From contig JAIXWY010000003.1 in assembly GCA_027490995.1 (NCBI GenBank), positions 124,001-188,000 of the forward strand: a stretch of 64,000 nt of DNA, given 5' to 3'. The translations under genes were made by a program, and so were the position numbers. The stretch comes from Opitutaceae bacterium. Lineage in GTDB: Bacteria > Verrucomicrobiota > Verrucomicrobiia > Opitutales > Opitutaceae. The notes beneath the pieces are model-generated. The model saw nothing but the letters and a program-made list of their open reading frames with translations. It was not told the DNA's origin and searched no databases. Numbering within the stretch: position 1 is the stretch's first letter; every line of letters starts with the position of its first letter. This document shows positions 34,787 through 43,136 of this stretch, piece after piece.

Positions 34787-35749
34787 ATGGTTGCGGAGGC
34801 TCCCCAGAAAACCCTGCGCGCCATGGCGACCGGCCACCTTTCCGTCCTGCTGCGCGAGACCTTGGAGTTGCTCGCTCCGCGCGCGGGCGGGCGTTACCTC
34901 GACTGTACGTTCGGCGGTGGGGGGCACGCTGCGGCACTGCTCGAGGCGGCAGCGGACATCACGGTGGTGGCCCTCGATCGTGATCCCGCAGCGGCGCCGC
35001 GGGCGGCGGAGTTGGAGGCGCGCTTTCCCGGCCGGTTCCGTCTCGTGGACCTCGACTTTGGGCGCCTCGCGGAATTGCCGGACTCGGGCTTCGATGGCGT
35101 GCTCTTCGATCTGGGCGTTTCGTCGTTTCAACTCGATGAGGCCGAGCGAGGTTTCTCTTTCCGCGTCGATGCACCGGCGGACATGCGCATGGATCCGCGC
35201 GCGGGCGTGCCGGCATGGCGTTGGCTGGAGACGGCCACGGAGGAGATGCTGGTCCGTGCCGTGCGCGACTTCGGTGAGGAACAGTCGTGGCGGCGAGTGG
35301 TGCGGGCGATTGTCGCGGCTCGCGGTACGGGTGCGCTGCAGCGGACATCCTCGCTGGCGACGCTGATTGCGGAGGCGATTCCGCCGCGGGAGCGGCATGC
35401 CTCGCGCATCCATCCGGCGACGCGCGCGTTTCAGGGCATCCGCATCGCGGTCAACGACGAGTTGGGCGCGCTGGAGCGCGCACTGCCCGTGGCGTTCGCG
35501 AAACTCCGGGCCGGCGGAGTGCTCGCGGTGATCTCGTTCCATTCGCTCGAGGATCGTCCGGTCAAGCAGGCCTTCCGCCGGCTCTGCGGCCAGCCGGAGA
35601 GTGCGGACGACGCGCGTCCGCAGGATGAGCGCGCCTTGACGCAGGTCGCTGAGCCGCTCACCCGCCGCCCGGTCGTCCCCGATGTCGCCGAGATCGAGCG
35701 TAACCCGCGCAGCCGCTCCGCGAAGCTCCGCGCTATCCGCAAACGCTGA
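34787..35749 (+). CDS. rsmH: 16S rRNA m4C1402 methyltransferase RsmH (MraW)
   Basis: 320 residues. SAM-dependent N4-methylation of C1402 in the ribosomal P site. Family signatures: [13 protein letters not shown] at the N-terminus, [14 protein letters not shown] (SAM-binding), [11 protein letters not shown], and the C-terminal [18 protein letters not shown]. The segment DMRMDP matches the normal M-R-M-D. ATG at 34787 gives a 12-residue leader; another ATG at 34823 ([10 protein letters not shown]) is possible. Second gene of the dcw cluster, one base after mraZ. Confidence 0.96.
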   Translation: MVAEAPQKTLRAMATGHLSVLLRETLELLAPRAGGRYLDCTFGGGGHAAALLEAAADITVVALDRDPAAAPRAAELEARFPGRFRLVDLDFGRLAELPDSGFDGVLFDLGVSSFQLDEAERGFSFRVDAPADMRMDPRAGVPAWRWLETATEEMLVRAVRDFGEEQSWRRVVRAIVAARGTGALQRTSSLATLIAEAIPPRERHASRIHPATRAFQGIRIAVNDELGALERALPVAFAKLRAGGVLAVISFHSLEDRPVKQAFRRLCGQPESADDARPQDERALTQVAEPLTRRPVVPDVAEIERNPRSRSAKLRAIRKR

Positions 35750-35813
35750 TCCAGCTGCTGCCTCCCTTTCGTCATCCACCCTTTTTCCGCCACCGCCTGT
35801 CCGCCCCTCCCCC

Positions 35814-36224
35814 ATGCGTCCCTTTGGCAACCGCGCCTTCGTCAATCAACTCCTGGTCTACACGCTCGTAATGATCTCGCTCACGGGCTCGATCGGCCTC
35901 GGCACCGTGTGGCTGCGGCACCAGATTTCGGTGACGGCCAACTCGACTCGCGTGCTGGAGGCGAGCGTCGCCGAAGTGGAGCGCAGCATGGCGGAGACCA
36001 CCATCCACGTGGCGGCGGAGGAAACGTTGGAGGCGCTGACGCGACGGAACGCTGAGTGGAAGCTGGGGCTGATGCCACCGCTGGAAAGCCAAGTGCATCG
36101 CGTTGCGATGTCCCCCGAGCGTCGGCTGGCGGCGCTGCGCAATCAGGAAGTCTTTTCGGATCGCCCGGCCGATGGCTCGGGCGTGGTGATCTTCCGCGTG
36201 GGAGGCGGGGTCGAGCGGCGCTAA
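35814..36224 (+). CDS. ftsL: FtsL-like cell division protein
   Basis: 136 residues, in the invariant ftsL position between rsmH and ftsI. One transmembrane helix (LLVYTLVMISLTGSIGLGTVW) and a following helical, potentially coiled-coil stretch (VLEASVAEVERSM...) give the bitopic FtsL/FtsB-type layout that joins FtsQ and FtsW/FtsI at the septum. Sequence conservation in FtsL is minimal, so the call rests on topology and position. The ATG at 35814 follows a pyrimidine-only leader with no Shine-Dalgarno. The C-terminal half is longer and less helical than in E. coli FtsL. Confidence 0.72.
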   Translation: MRPFGNRAFVNQLLVYTLVMISLTGSIGLGTVWLRHQISVTANSTRVLEASVAEVERSMAETTIHVAAEETLEALTRRNAEWKLGLMPPLESQVHRVAMSPERRLAALRNQEVFSDRPADGSGVVIFRVGGGVERR

Positions 36225-36258
36225 GGCCCCGCCACCTCCAACGATTCTCCCCTTGACC

Positions 36259-38127
36259 ATGGCGCGGGGCTTCGCCTCCAACTATCGCATCGTGCTCGTG
36301 GCGGCGACCGTGATGGTCTCGCTCGCCGGCATCGCGCTGCGCCTCGTGCATCTGCACGTCATCGACCGTGAGCGCCTGACCAGCTTCGTCGAAAAGGTCC
36401 GCCGCCAGATCGTGGTCGAGCCAGCGCGGCGTGGTGACATTTTGGATGCGCGCGGTAAGTTCCTCGCGACGTCCCGATCGCAGATCACGCTCGGCGTCGA
36501 CCCGCAGGTGCTCCGAGCGGAGGACGAATCGAAGTGGCCTGAGCTGGCCCGCCTTCTTGGGATGCCGCTGCGCGACCTCGAAACGGTGTTCCGCACCAAG
36601 GTGCGCCCCGCCTCGGCGGTGCCGACCGTGGGCGACGCCGGGGGGCCGATCGATCTCGATCCCGCGGATGCGGAGCCGGATGGCGGACGGCGGATTCGCT
36701 GGGCGAAGCTGGGTGAGGGCATTGAAGAGGAAACGTACGAACGCATTGTGAAGCTCGGCGTGCGCGGTGTTTACGCGCCCCCGCGGGTGTTCACCCGGGC
36801 TTACCCCAGCAACGATCTTGCGGCACACGTGGTCGGCTTCGTGAACGACGAGGGAGTGCCGGTGCAGGGCATCGAGCGCTGGGCGGATTTTTATCTGCGC
36901 GGGCAGGATGGCTGGCGTGAGTCGGAGAAGGACGGCAAGCGCCAGGAGCTCGCGCAGTTCCGCGTGCGGGAGATTCCGGCGACGCGCGGCTACGACGTCG
37001 TGCTGTCGATTGACTCCGTCATCCAGCACAAGGTGGAAGAGGAACTGGCGCGGGTGGTGGCGGCCTCGAAGCCGGAGAAAGCGACGATCATCGTGAGCGA
37101 TGCGCGCACGGGATTCCTGTTGGCCTTGGCGAACTGGCCCTCGTTCAATCTCAACGAGTATCGCAGCATTCCGGCGACCGAGATGCGCCGCCTGCGCAAC
37201 ATTGCGGTCGCGGACGTGCTTGAGCCGGGATCGACGTTCAAGATCGTGCCGGCCGCTGGAGCGTTGCAGGAAGGTCTCGTCTCGATCCGCGATTCCTTCG
37301 ACTGCTCGCTTGATCGCATCGAGTACAAGGGGCGGATGCGCGAGTTGCCGCGTGAGGATCACCGCTTCACGCACCCACTCACGCTCTCGGAGATCATCTC
37401 GCATTCCTCCAACAAGGGCGCGGCGCAGCTCGGCATGCTCCTTCAGGAAAAGCGCCTTCATGATTATGCGCGGGCTTTCGGTTTCGGCGAACCCACCGGG
37501 CTCGCTTCGATCTACCCGGAGGCAGGCGGCCTGTTCGCACACTTTTCCAAATGGAGCGGGTCCGACATCACGCGCATTCCGATGGGACACACGGTGGCCG
37601 CGACGCCGCTGCAGATTCACTATGCGATGGGCGTGATCGCGAGTGGCGGCGAATTGCTCCGCCCTCAGGTCGTGCGAGAAATCCGGAATGCTCAGGGCGA
37701 GACGGTGTACCGCTTCGCACCCGTGACGCGCCGCCGGGTGATCTCGGACGGTACCGCCAAGGCCATGACCACCATGCTGGCGCGCGTGACCGTGCAGGGC
37801 GAGGGCACGGCTCCCGTCGCCGCGATTGCCGGCTACGAAATCGCCGGCAAGACGGGTACGACTCAGAAGCTGATCAACGGACGCTACTCGAGCCAGCATC
37901 ACATCGCCTCGTTCGTCGGCTTCTTTCCGGCCAGCCGGCCCGAGCTCGTGATCTCCGTGATCGTGGACGATGGCCATGGCCCGAACGGCGGCACGGGCTA
38001 CGGATCGACGGTGGCGGCCCCCAGCTTTAAGCGCATCGCCGAACAGCTCATCCAGTACCTCGACATCAAGCCGGGTGGGGCGGCGTTGGCCCGTCCGTTG
38101 TTTGCATTGGAGGGCGGTCGGCCATGA
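36259..38127 (+). CDS. ftsI: Peptidoglycan transpeptidase FtsI (PBP3-type, class B)
   Basis: 622 residues, septal D,D-transpeptidase. N-terminal anchor helix (IVLVAATVMVSLAGIAL), PBP dimerisation domain with RRGDILDARG, and a transpeptidase domain with all three active-site motifs: STFK (about 325-328, catalytic Ser), SSN (383-385) and KTG (531-533, in AGKTGTTQK). No PASTA domains. The intact active site argues for real cross-linked peptidoglycan. ATG at 36259, with a TTG two codons before it. The last four bases overlap the murE start (ATGA), so translation is coupled. Confidence 0.95.
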   Translation: MARGFASNYRIVLVAATVMVSLAGIALRLVHLHVIDRERLTSFVEKVRRQIVVEPARRGDILDARGKFLATSRSQITLGVDPQVLRAEDESKWPELARLLGMPLRDLETVFRTKVRPASAVPTVGDAGGPIDLDPADAEPDGGRRIRWAKLGEGIEEETYERIVKLGVRGVYAPPRVFTRAYPSNDLAAHVVGFVNDEGVPVQGIERWADFYLRGQDGWRESEKDGKRQELAQFRVREIPATRGYDVVLSIDSVIQHKVEEELARVVAASKPEKATIIVSDARTGFLLALANWPSFNLNEYRSIPATEMRRLRNIAVADVLEPGSTFKIVPAAGALQEGLVSIRDSFDCSLDRIEYKGRMRELPREDHRFTHPLTLSEIISHSSNKGAAQLGMLLQEKRLHDYARAFGFGEPTGLASIYPEAGGLFAHFSKWSGSDITRIPMGHTVAATPLQIHYAMGVIASGGELLRPQVVREIRNAQGETVYRFAPVTRRRVISDGTAKAMTTMLARVTVQGEGTAPVAAIAGYEIAGKTGTTQKLINGRYSSQHHIASFVGFFPASRPELVISVIVDDGHGPNGGTGYGSTVAAPSFKRIAEQLIQYLDIKPGGAALARPLFALEGGRP

Positions 38128-39719
38128 TCAGTTATCTGGTTTCCCCCTCCCGGGCCCGTCGGCTCCCGCGTGACACGGCGGGTCGTTCCCGGGTGTCATC
38201 GGCCTGGACCGGCCCGGTGCTCGGCGCGCGTGTGCGGTTGGCGGACCTGCTCCGGGTCGACGAGATGCTCGCGGTCCGAGGTTCTCTTGCTCGGCCGGTC
38301 TCGGGGTTGGCGATCGACAGCCGCCGGGTGGCGCCAGGCGACGTTTTTTTTGCGTTGCCCGGGCGTCGAGCCGATGGGTCGGACTTCGTGGATGAGGCGG
38401 TGGCGCGTGGCGCCGTGGCCGTGGTGTCTGCGCGGCTCCCGAAGGCCATGCCGTCGCGGGTCACGGCGTTGCAGGTCGCGGATGCCCGCGAACTGCTGGC
38501 GCGGGTAGCGCAGCGTTTCTATGGGTTTCCGGACCGGGCGCTGGGAGTAATCGGCGTGACGGGGAGCCGGGGTAAGACATCCGTGGCGCATCTGCTGCGG
38601 CATCTCCTCGGGCAGCCCGGCGGACAGCGAGTGGGGCTGATCAGTTCGATTCACTACGACCTCGGAGCGCGCACCGTCCCGGCCTACCTGACGACCCCGG
38701 AGGCGTTGGACACCTTCGGCCTGCTCGCGCAGATGCGCGACTCCGGTTGCCGCGAGGCGGTGGTGGAAGTGAGCGCGCAGGGCATTGATCAACAGCGGGT
38801 CTTGGGTGTGCGTTTTGGCGCGGTGGTGTTCACCCACCTGGCGGAGGAGGCGGCGGAGTGTCGTCGGGACCTGGCCTCCTGCTTTGATCTGAAATCGCGG
38901 CTCTTCACGGGTGAACTCGGAGTGCAGCCCGGGGTGGCGGTCGTAAATCTCGATGATCTGCAGGGTACGACCCTGCGGGAGCGTATTCCGGCGGGCGTGC
39001 GGGTGGTGACGTTCGGTGAATCGCCGGCGGCGGAGGTGCGAGCGGAGGCGGTGGAGTGCGACGCATCGGGTGCGCGCTTCCGCCTGGTCTGGCCCGGTGG
39101 ACACGCGTGGGTGTCGTCGCCCCTGATCGGCCGGCCGAATGTCAGCAATCTCCTCGCGGCGGTGGCGACCCTCTGGGCGCTCGGCCGTGATCCAGCGGCG
39201 GTGGTGGCGGCGGTCCCGACTCTGGCGGCCGTCCCGGGGCGGATGGAACCAGTCGAGGCGGGGCAGCGTTGCCACGTCGTCGTGGACGCGGCGAATGCGG
39301 CCGGTCCGTTGGAAACGGCGCTGGCGACGGTGCGCGCTGGAACTGCGGGACGCGTCATTGTTGTTGTCGGAGCGGCCGGCGACCGGGAACGCTCGGGGCG
39401 TGCGGCGTTGCTTGCCGCGGCCCAGCGTGGCGCGGACTTCGTCATTGCGACCGCTGACAACCCGCGCACGGAAGGAGTCTGCCGGGTCTTTGCCGATCTC
39501 GAACGTGGCGTCACCGAACCCGCGCGCGTTGCGTGGATTGAGGATCGCCGGCGTGCGATTGCGCTCGCGCTCGACATGGCTGGGCCGGCCGATGCGGTGT
39601 TGATCGCCGGCCGCGGGCATGACGGTTACCAAGAGATGGCGGATACGATCGTGCCCTTTGATGATCGGCAGGTCGCGCGGACCCTGCTCGCAATGCGCGG
39701 AGCACGGGGGGGAAGCTAA
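38124..39719 (+). CDS. murE: MurE-family Mur ligase (UDP-MurNAc-tripeptide synthetase) with eroded signature motifs
   Basis: 531 residues in the murE slot, overlapping ftsI by ATGA. Expected to add meso-diaminopimelate to UDP-MurNAc-L-Ala-D-Glu. Three Mur-ligase domains are present. P-loop TGSRGKTS (146-153), carbamylatable Lys257, the DAP-recognition motif DNPR (445-448) and a terminal PFDDRQVA are retained. Several otherwise conserved motifs are altered: SSHAL reads SAQGI (217-221), TNLxxDHLDYH reads THLAEEAAECR (237-247), DYAHTPDAL reads DAANAAGPL, and GKGHE reads GRGHD (496-500). There is also an N-terminal extension of about 37 residues. Either a lineage-specific divergent MurE or one with reduced activity; family identity is certain, activity is not. 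Confidence 0.88.
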   Translation: MISYLVSPSRARRLPRDTAGRSRVSSAWTGPVLGARVRLADLLRVDEMLAVRGSLARPVSGLAIDSRRVAPGDVFFALPGRRADGSDFVDEAVARGAVAVVSARLPKAMPSRVTALQVADARELLARVAQRFYGFPDRALGVIGVTGSRGKTSVAHLLRHLLGQPGGQRVGLISSIHYDLGARTVPAYLTTPEALDTFGLLAQMRDSGCREAVVEVSAQGIDQQRVLGVRFGAVVFTHLAEEAAECRRDLASCFDLKSRLFTGELGVQPGVAVVNLDDLQGTTLRERIPAGVRVVTFGESPAAEVRAEAVECDASGARFRLVWPGGHAWVSSPLIGRPNVSNLLAAVATLWALGRDPAAVVAAVPTLAAVPGRMEPVEAGQRCHVVVDAANAAGPLETALATVRAGTAGRVIVVVGAAGDRERSGRAALLAAAQRGADFVIATADNPRTEGVCRVFADLERGVTEPARVAWIEDRRRAIALALDMAGPADAVLIAGRGHDGYQEMADTIVPFDDRQVARTLLAMRGARGGS

Positions 39720-39727
39720 CGCGGACC

Positions 39728-41101
39728 ATGCCTACCTTCAGCCCAGAATTTCTGGCCCGGGCAACGGGCGGTGAGTGGACGCGGCGGCCGGAGCGCGGCT
39801 TGACCGGCTTCACGCAGGACACCCGGGCTCTGCAGCCCGGCGACGTCTTCGTTGCGTTGCGGACGGAGCGTCGGGACGGCCATGCCTTTCTGGGTGAAGC
39901 GCGGGCGAAGGGAGCATCGGCGGCGCTGGTGGCGCGGATAGATCCGGCGGAGTCCCTGCCGCAGTTGGTCGTCGCTGACCCCCTGTTGGCCCTACAAGCG
40001 GCGGCGCGCGAGCATCGCCGCCGTTTTCGCGGACCGGTGATCGGGATTTCGGGCAGTGCGGGAAAGACCTCGACGAAGAACCTGCTGGCGGAGCTCCTTG
40101 GCGGCGAACCGCGCGTGTTGGCCACGCGGGGCAATCTGAATAACCATCTCGGAGTGCCGCTCACGCTGCTGCGGCTGGATCCGCAGGAACACGCGTACGC
40201 CGTGGTGGAAGCCGGGATCAGTGTTCCCGGCGACATGCCGCCGCTGGCGGCGATGATCGAGCCGGATATTGGAGTGATCACGATGGTCGGTCCGGCTCAC
40301 CTTGAGGCGCTGGGATCGTTGGCGGGCGTGGCGCGTGAGAAAGCCGAGCTGCCACGGGCCGCGCGTCTGGCGGTGTTTCCGACATCGTGCCTCGACTACA
40401 CCGCGTTCCGTGACTTGACCGTGCCGACGCTGAAGGTGGAGCGCGTGGAGGCCCCGGCGGCCCTGCGGGAGCCGCTCGGGGCCGATCGGGCGCGGTACAC
40501 GCTTGAGCGGAGTACGGTGACGACGGAGCTCCGGCTGTCGGCCGCACCGGACATCGCGTTCACGATGGGTTTCGTGTCGGATGGCTTGGCGCAGAACGCA
40601 GCACTCGCGTTGGTGGTGGCGCTGCGCCTCGGTCTACCGACCGATTCCCTGCGGCAGCGGCTGGCGGCGTGGCGGCCGGGTGACCTGCGTGCGGAAGTGC
40701 GTCGCGTGGGAGATCGCTTGGTTTACGTGGATTGCTACAACGCCAACCCCGCTTCGATGAACGACGCGCTGGATGCCTTCCTCCGCGTCGCGCCGGAAGC
40801 GCAGCCGAGGCTGCTCCTGCTCGGGGCGATGGAGGAACTCGGGACGGAGGCGGAGCGTCATCACCGTGAGCTCGGCCGCCGTTTGCCGCTGCGGTCGGGT
40901 GACGCGTGCTGCTTTGTGGGAGGGTACGGTGACGCGGTGCGGGCGGGAGCGCGCGAGGCTGGACTCGCGCCGGAGCGCATCGAACTCGTGCCCGATGCCG
41001 CGAGTCTGGCCGGCCGCGTCGCGGCCTTCCGCGGATCCGTCTTTGTGAAGGGCAGCCGTCGGCATGCGCTTGAGCGCGCGCTGGGGGAGGCCGGGCACTG
41101 A
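39728..41101 (+). CDS. murF: UDP-MurNAc-tripeptide:D-Ala-D-Ala ligase MurF
   Basis: 457 residues. Adds D-Ala-D-Ala to complete the UDP-MurNAc-pentapeptide. In contrast with the murE and murD genes in this cluster its motifs are close to canonical: P-loop ISGSAGKTSTK, GNLNNHLGVPLTLL, VGPAHLEALGS followed by AREKAEL, DCYNANPASMNDAL, LGAMEELG and the C-terminal VFVKGSR. ATG at 39728, eight bases after murE. Starts 13 bases before mraY after its stop. Normal length. Confidence 0.95.
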   Translation: MPTFSPEFLARATGGEWTRRPERGLTGFTQDTRALQPGDVFVALRTERRDGHAFLGEARAKGASAALVARIDPAESLPQLVVADPLLALQAAAREHRRRFRGPVIGISGSAGKTSTKNLLAELLGGEPRVLATRGNLNNHLGVPLTLLRLDPQEHAYAVVEAGISVPGDMPPLAAMIEPDIGVITMVGPAHLEALGSLAGVAREKAELPRAARLAVFPTSCLDYTAFRDLTVPTLKVERVEAPAALREPLGADRARYTLERSTVTTELRLSAAPDIAFTMGFVSDGLAQNAALALVVALRLGLPTDSLRQRLAAWRPGDLRAEVRRVGDRLVYVDCYNANPASMNDALDAFLRVAPEAQPRLLLLGAMEELGTEAERHHRELGRRLPLRSGDACCFVGGYGDAVRAGAREAGLAPERIELVPDAASLAGRVAAFRGSVFVKGSRRHALERALGEAGH

Positions 41102-41114
41102 GCCCTGTGATGCC

Positions 41115-42233
41115 ATGCTGAGCTACCTCTCCGAACTCGAAGAACTCTTCGGCCCCCTGCGCCTGCTGCGATTCATCACGCTGCGCACGCTGCTGGCGGC
41201 CATGACTGCGCTGGTGATCGGATTTGTCATCGGCCCGATGCTGATCGCGTGGCTGCGACGGCTGAAGTTCGGGCCGAGCTATGACGATGATCGCACGGGC
41301 GACCTCGCTCAGCGCTTCGACAAGAAGCACACCCCGACGATGGGCGGGTTGATGATCTTCGCTGCGGTGACGGTGAGCACGCTGCTCTGGGCGGAGCCGA
41401 ACATTTGGGTACTGGTGGCGCTGGGCGTGTACGCCTCGCTGACGGCCGTGGGCTTCCGGGATGACTACCTGAAGGTACGTCGGGGCAACCGCTCCGGCAT
41501 CTCGTCCCGCGAGAAGATCATCTGGCAGACCCTAGTGACCCTCGCGGCTCTCGTGGCGCTGGCGTGGCATCCCGTGAGTGCTGAGCCGATTCGCGAGCTG
41601 TGGGTCCCTTTCCTGAAAGTGCCGCTGTGGGTGGGGATGCCCGTCGTGGCTCTCTTCATCCTGATGTTCCTGTGGATCGTCGGATTCTCGAATGCGATCA
41701 ACCTGACCGACGGCCTCGATGGCCTCGCGATTGGCTGCACCATCACCGTGGCGCTGGTTTACGGACTGATGGCCTATGCTGCGGGCAACGCGCGGATCGC
41801 GGAGTACCTGCTGATCGGCTACGTCCCGGGCACGGGTGAGTTGGCGGTCGTGTGCGGCGCGCTTGTCGGTGCGGGCATGGCTTTCCTCTGGTTCAATTCG
41901 CATCCCGCTGAAGTGTTCATGGGCGACACCGGGTCTCTGGCCCTGGGCGGACTGATCGGCGTGATCGCCTTCATGGTACAGCAGCCCCTCACGCTCGCGA
42001 TCGTCGGAGGGGTATTCGTGGCCGAGGCGCTCTCCGTCATCATCCAAGTCGGCGTCTTCAAGTGGACGAAACGCCGCAGTCCCACCGGGGAGGGTCGGCG
42101 CTTCTTCCTCATGGCCCCGCTGCACCATCACTTCCAGAAGAAGGGCTGGCCGGAGACGAAAGTCGTGCTCCGGTTTTGGATCATTTCACTCCTGTGTGCC
42201 CTCATTGGGCTGGGGACGCTCAAGCTCCGCTGA
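41115..42233 (+). CDS. mraY: Phospho-MurNAc-pentapeptide transferase MraY
   Basis: 372 residues, about ten transmembrane helices. Transfers phospho-MurNAc-pentapeptide to undecaprenyl phosphate, making lipid I. Catalytic features are intact: FRDDYLKV with the Asp pair, NLTDGLDGLA with the key Asp, and the HHHFQKKGWPE loop that marks MraY. Also HTPTMGGLMI and GDTGSLALGG. ATG at 41115 (MLSYLSELEELF). Together with MurF, MurG, MurJ, FtsW and FtsI this shows a functional lipid-linked stage. Confidence 0.97.
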   Translation: MLSYLSELEELFGPLRLLRFITLRTLLAAMTALVIGFVIGPMLIAWLRRLKFGPSYDDDRTGDLAQRFDKKHTPTMGGLMIFAAVTVSTLLWAEPNIWVLVALGVYASLTAVGFRDDYLKVRRGNRSGISSREKIIWQTLVTLAALVALAWHPVSAEPIRELWVPFLKVPLWVGMPVVALFILMFLWIVGFSNAINLTDGLDGLAIGCTITVALVYGLMAYAAGNARIAEYLLIGYVPGTGELAVVCGALVGAGMAFLWFNSHPAEVFMGDTGSLALGGLIGVIAFMVQQPLTLAIVGGVFVAEALSVIIQVGVFKWTKRRSPTGEGRRFFLMAPLHHHFQKKGWPETKVVLRFWIISLLCALIGLGTLKLR

Positions 42234-42239
42234 TCGACC

Positions 42240-43082
42240 ATGCTTCAGCCTCCGCCCTTCCTGACTTCGCTGCTCTCCCGACCCGTCGTGGTGGTGGGTT
42301 CAGAACCCGCTGCGGCCGGCGTGACATCGTTGCTTTCAGGCTTGGGCGTTGAAGTGTGGCGGCATGACCATCTGAGCGCGGCGGCGGGCGATCCCGCGCC
42401 TGGACTCGCGGTGCTTGCGGCGGGGGCGGATCTTGATGGCCAGCCCGAGGGTGTGGCGTCGGGTCGTCCGTCCGGCTGGGTGGTGTTGCGCGAGAATGAC
42501 CTCGCCCCGCTCCTGTGGCGTGGGCGTCTCCTCGTGGTGACCGGTACCCGTGGCAAAACGCGGCTCGTGCGTTTGCTGACCGAAGCGCTGCACCTGGCCG
42601 GCAAGGACGTGGTCGGCGCGGAGCGAGCAGACGGCGGATTGGCCGGCGTGGTGGCGGCGCGGCGCGGTGGTGCGCCGGACTCTATTTTGGTGAGCCGGAT
42701 GGATGCGGGCGAATCCCTGGCCCTGCGGCATCTCCGGGCAGATGCCGTGATCTGGACTAACCTGCTTGAGGAGGAAGCCGCGCGGCACGGCTCGATGGAG
42801 GCGGCCTTTGCGGCGGGTTGGCGCATGTTCGAGCGGGCGGTGGGCGGAGACGTGTTTGCCGGAGAGACGGTCCAGCGCTGGGCGGATCGTCTGGGCCAGA
42901 CCTTGCCGCCGGACTCGCGCGTGGCGACGGACGATGCGTCGGGCGACGTGCTCCTCCGTCACACCTTGTTCGAGGCGGAGCCGGCGCATGAAACCTTCCT
43001 CCTTGCTGCGGCCTGGTGGCGGGCCGCTGGCTTGCGCGAGAGCGTGCTTTACGCGGCGGCCCAAGGGGCGGTTGCACGCTGA
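42240..43082 (+). CDS. murD: Degenerate, C-terminally truncated MurD homologue
   Basis: 280 residues in the murD slot between mraY and ftsW; MurD is normally about 450. N-terminal UDP-binding-like domain (1-97), then a central Mur-ligase domain with TGTRGKTR (101-108), where the usual last Thr is Arg. The segment TNLLEEEAARHGSMEAAFAAGWRMF (173-197) aligns with the MurD motif TN..DHLDRHGSMEAY..AK..IF, but DHLD has become EEEA and the carbamylated lysine is Gly193. The protein ends where the C-terminal domain should begin, and the 54 bases after the stop hold no remnant. Open frame and codon character are normal, so it is probably expressed as a non-catalytic protein. Genuine D-Glu ligase activity looks impossible. 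Confidence 0.8.
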   Translation: MLQPPPFLTSLLSRPVVVVGSEPAAAGVTSLLSGLGVEVWRHDHLSAAAGDPAPGLAVLAAGADLDGQPEGVASGRPSGWVVLRENDLAPLLWRGRLLVVTGTRGKTRLVRLLTEALHLAGKDVVGAERADGGLAGVVAARRGGAPDSILVSRMDAGESLALRHLRADAVIWTNLLEEEAARHGSMEAAFAAGWRMFERAVGGDVFAGETVQRWADRLGQTLPPDSRVATDDASGDVLLRHTLFEAEPAHETFLLAAAWWRAAGLRESVLYAAAQGAVAR

Positions 43083-43136
43083 ATCCACCGACCTTTCGCA
43101 TAGCTTCGATTCCTCTTTGAGCTTATCCTTTCGATC

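Noticed and set aside
35881-37977. 698-codon open frame on the minus strand opposite ftsL/ftsI
   Set aside because: Arg/His-rich, spans two well-supported dcw genes in antisense; no domain pattern.
42240-43136. Frameshift or split gene as the cause of the short MurD
   Set aside because: The bases after the stop encode no MurD C-terminal sequence in any frame before the LysM gene begins, so a simple frameshift does not explain it.
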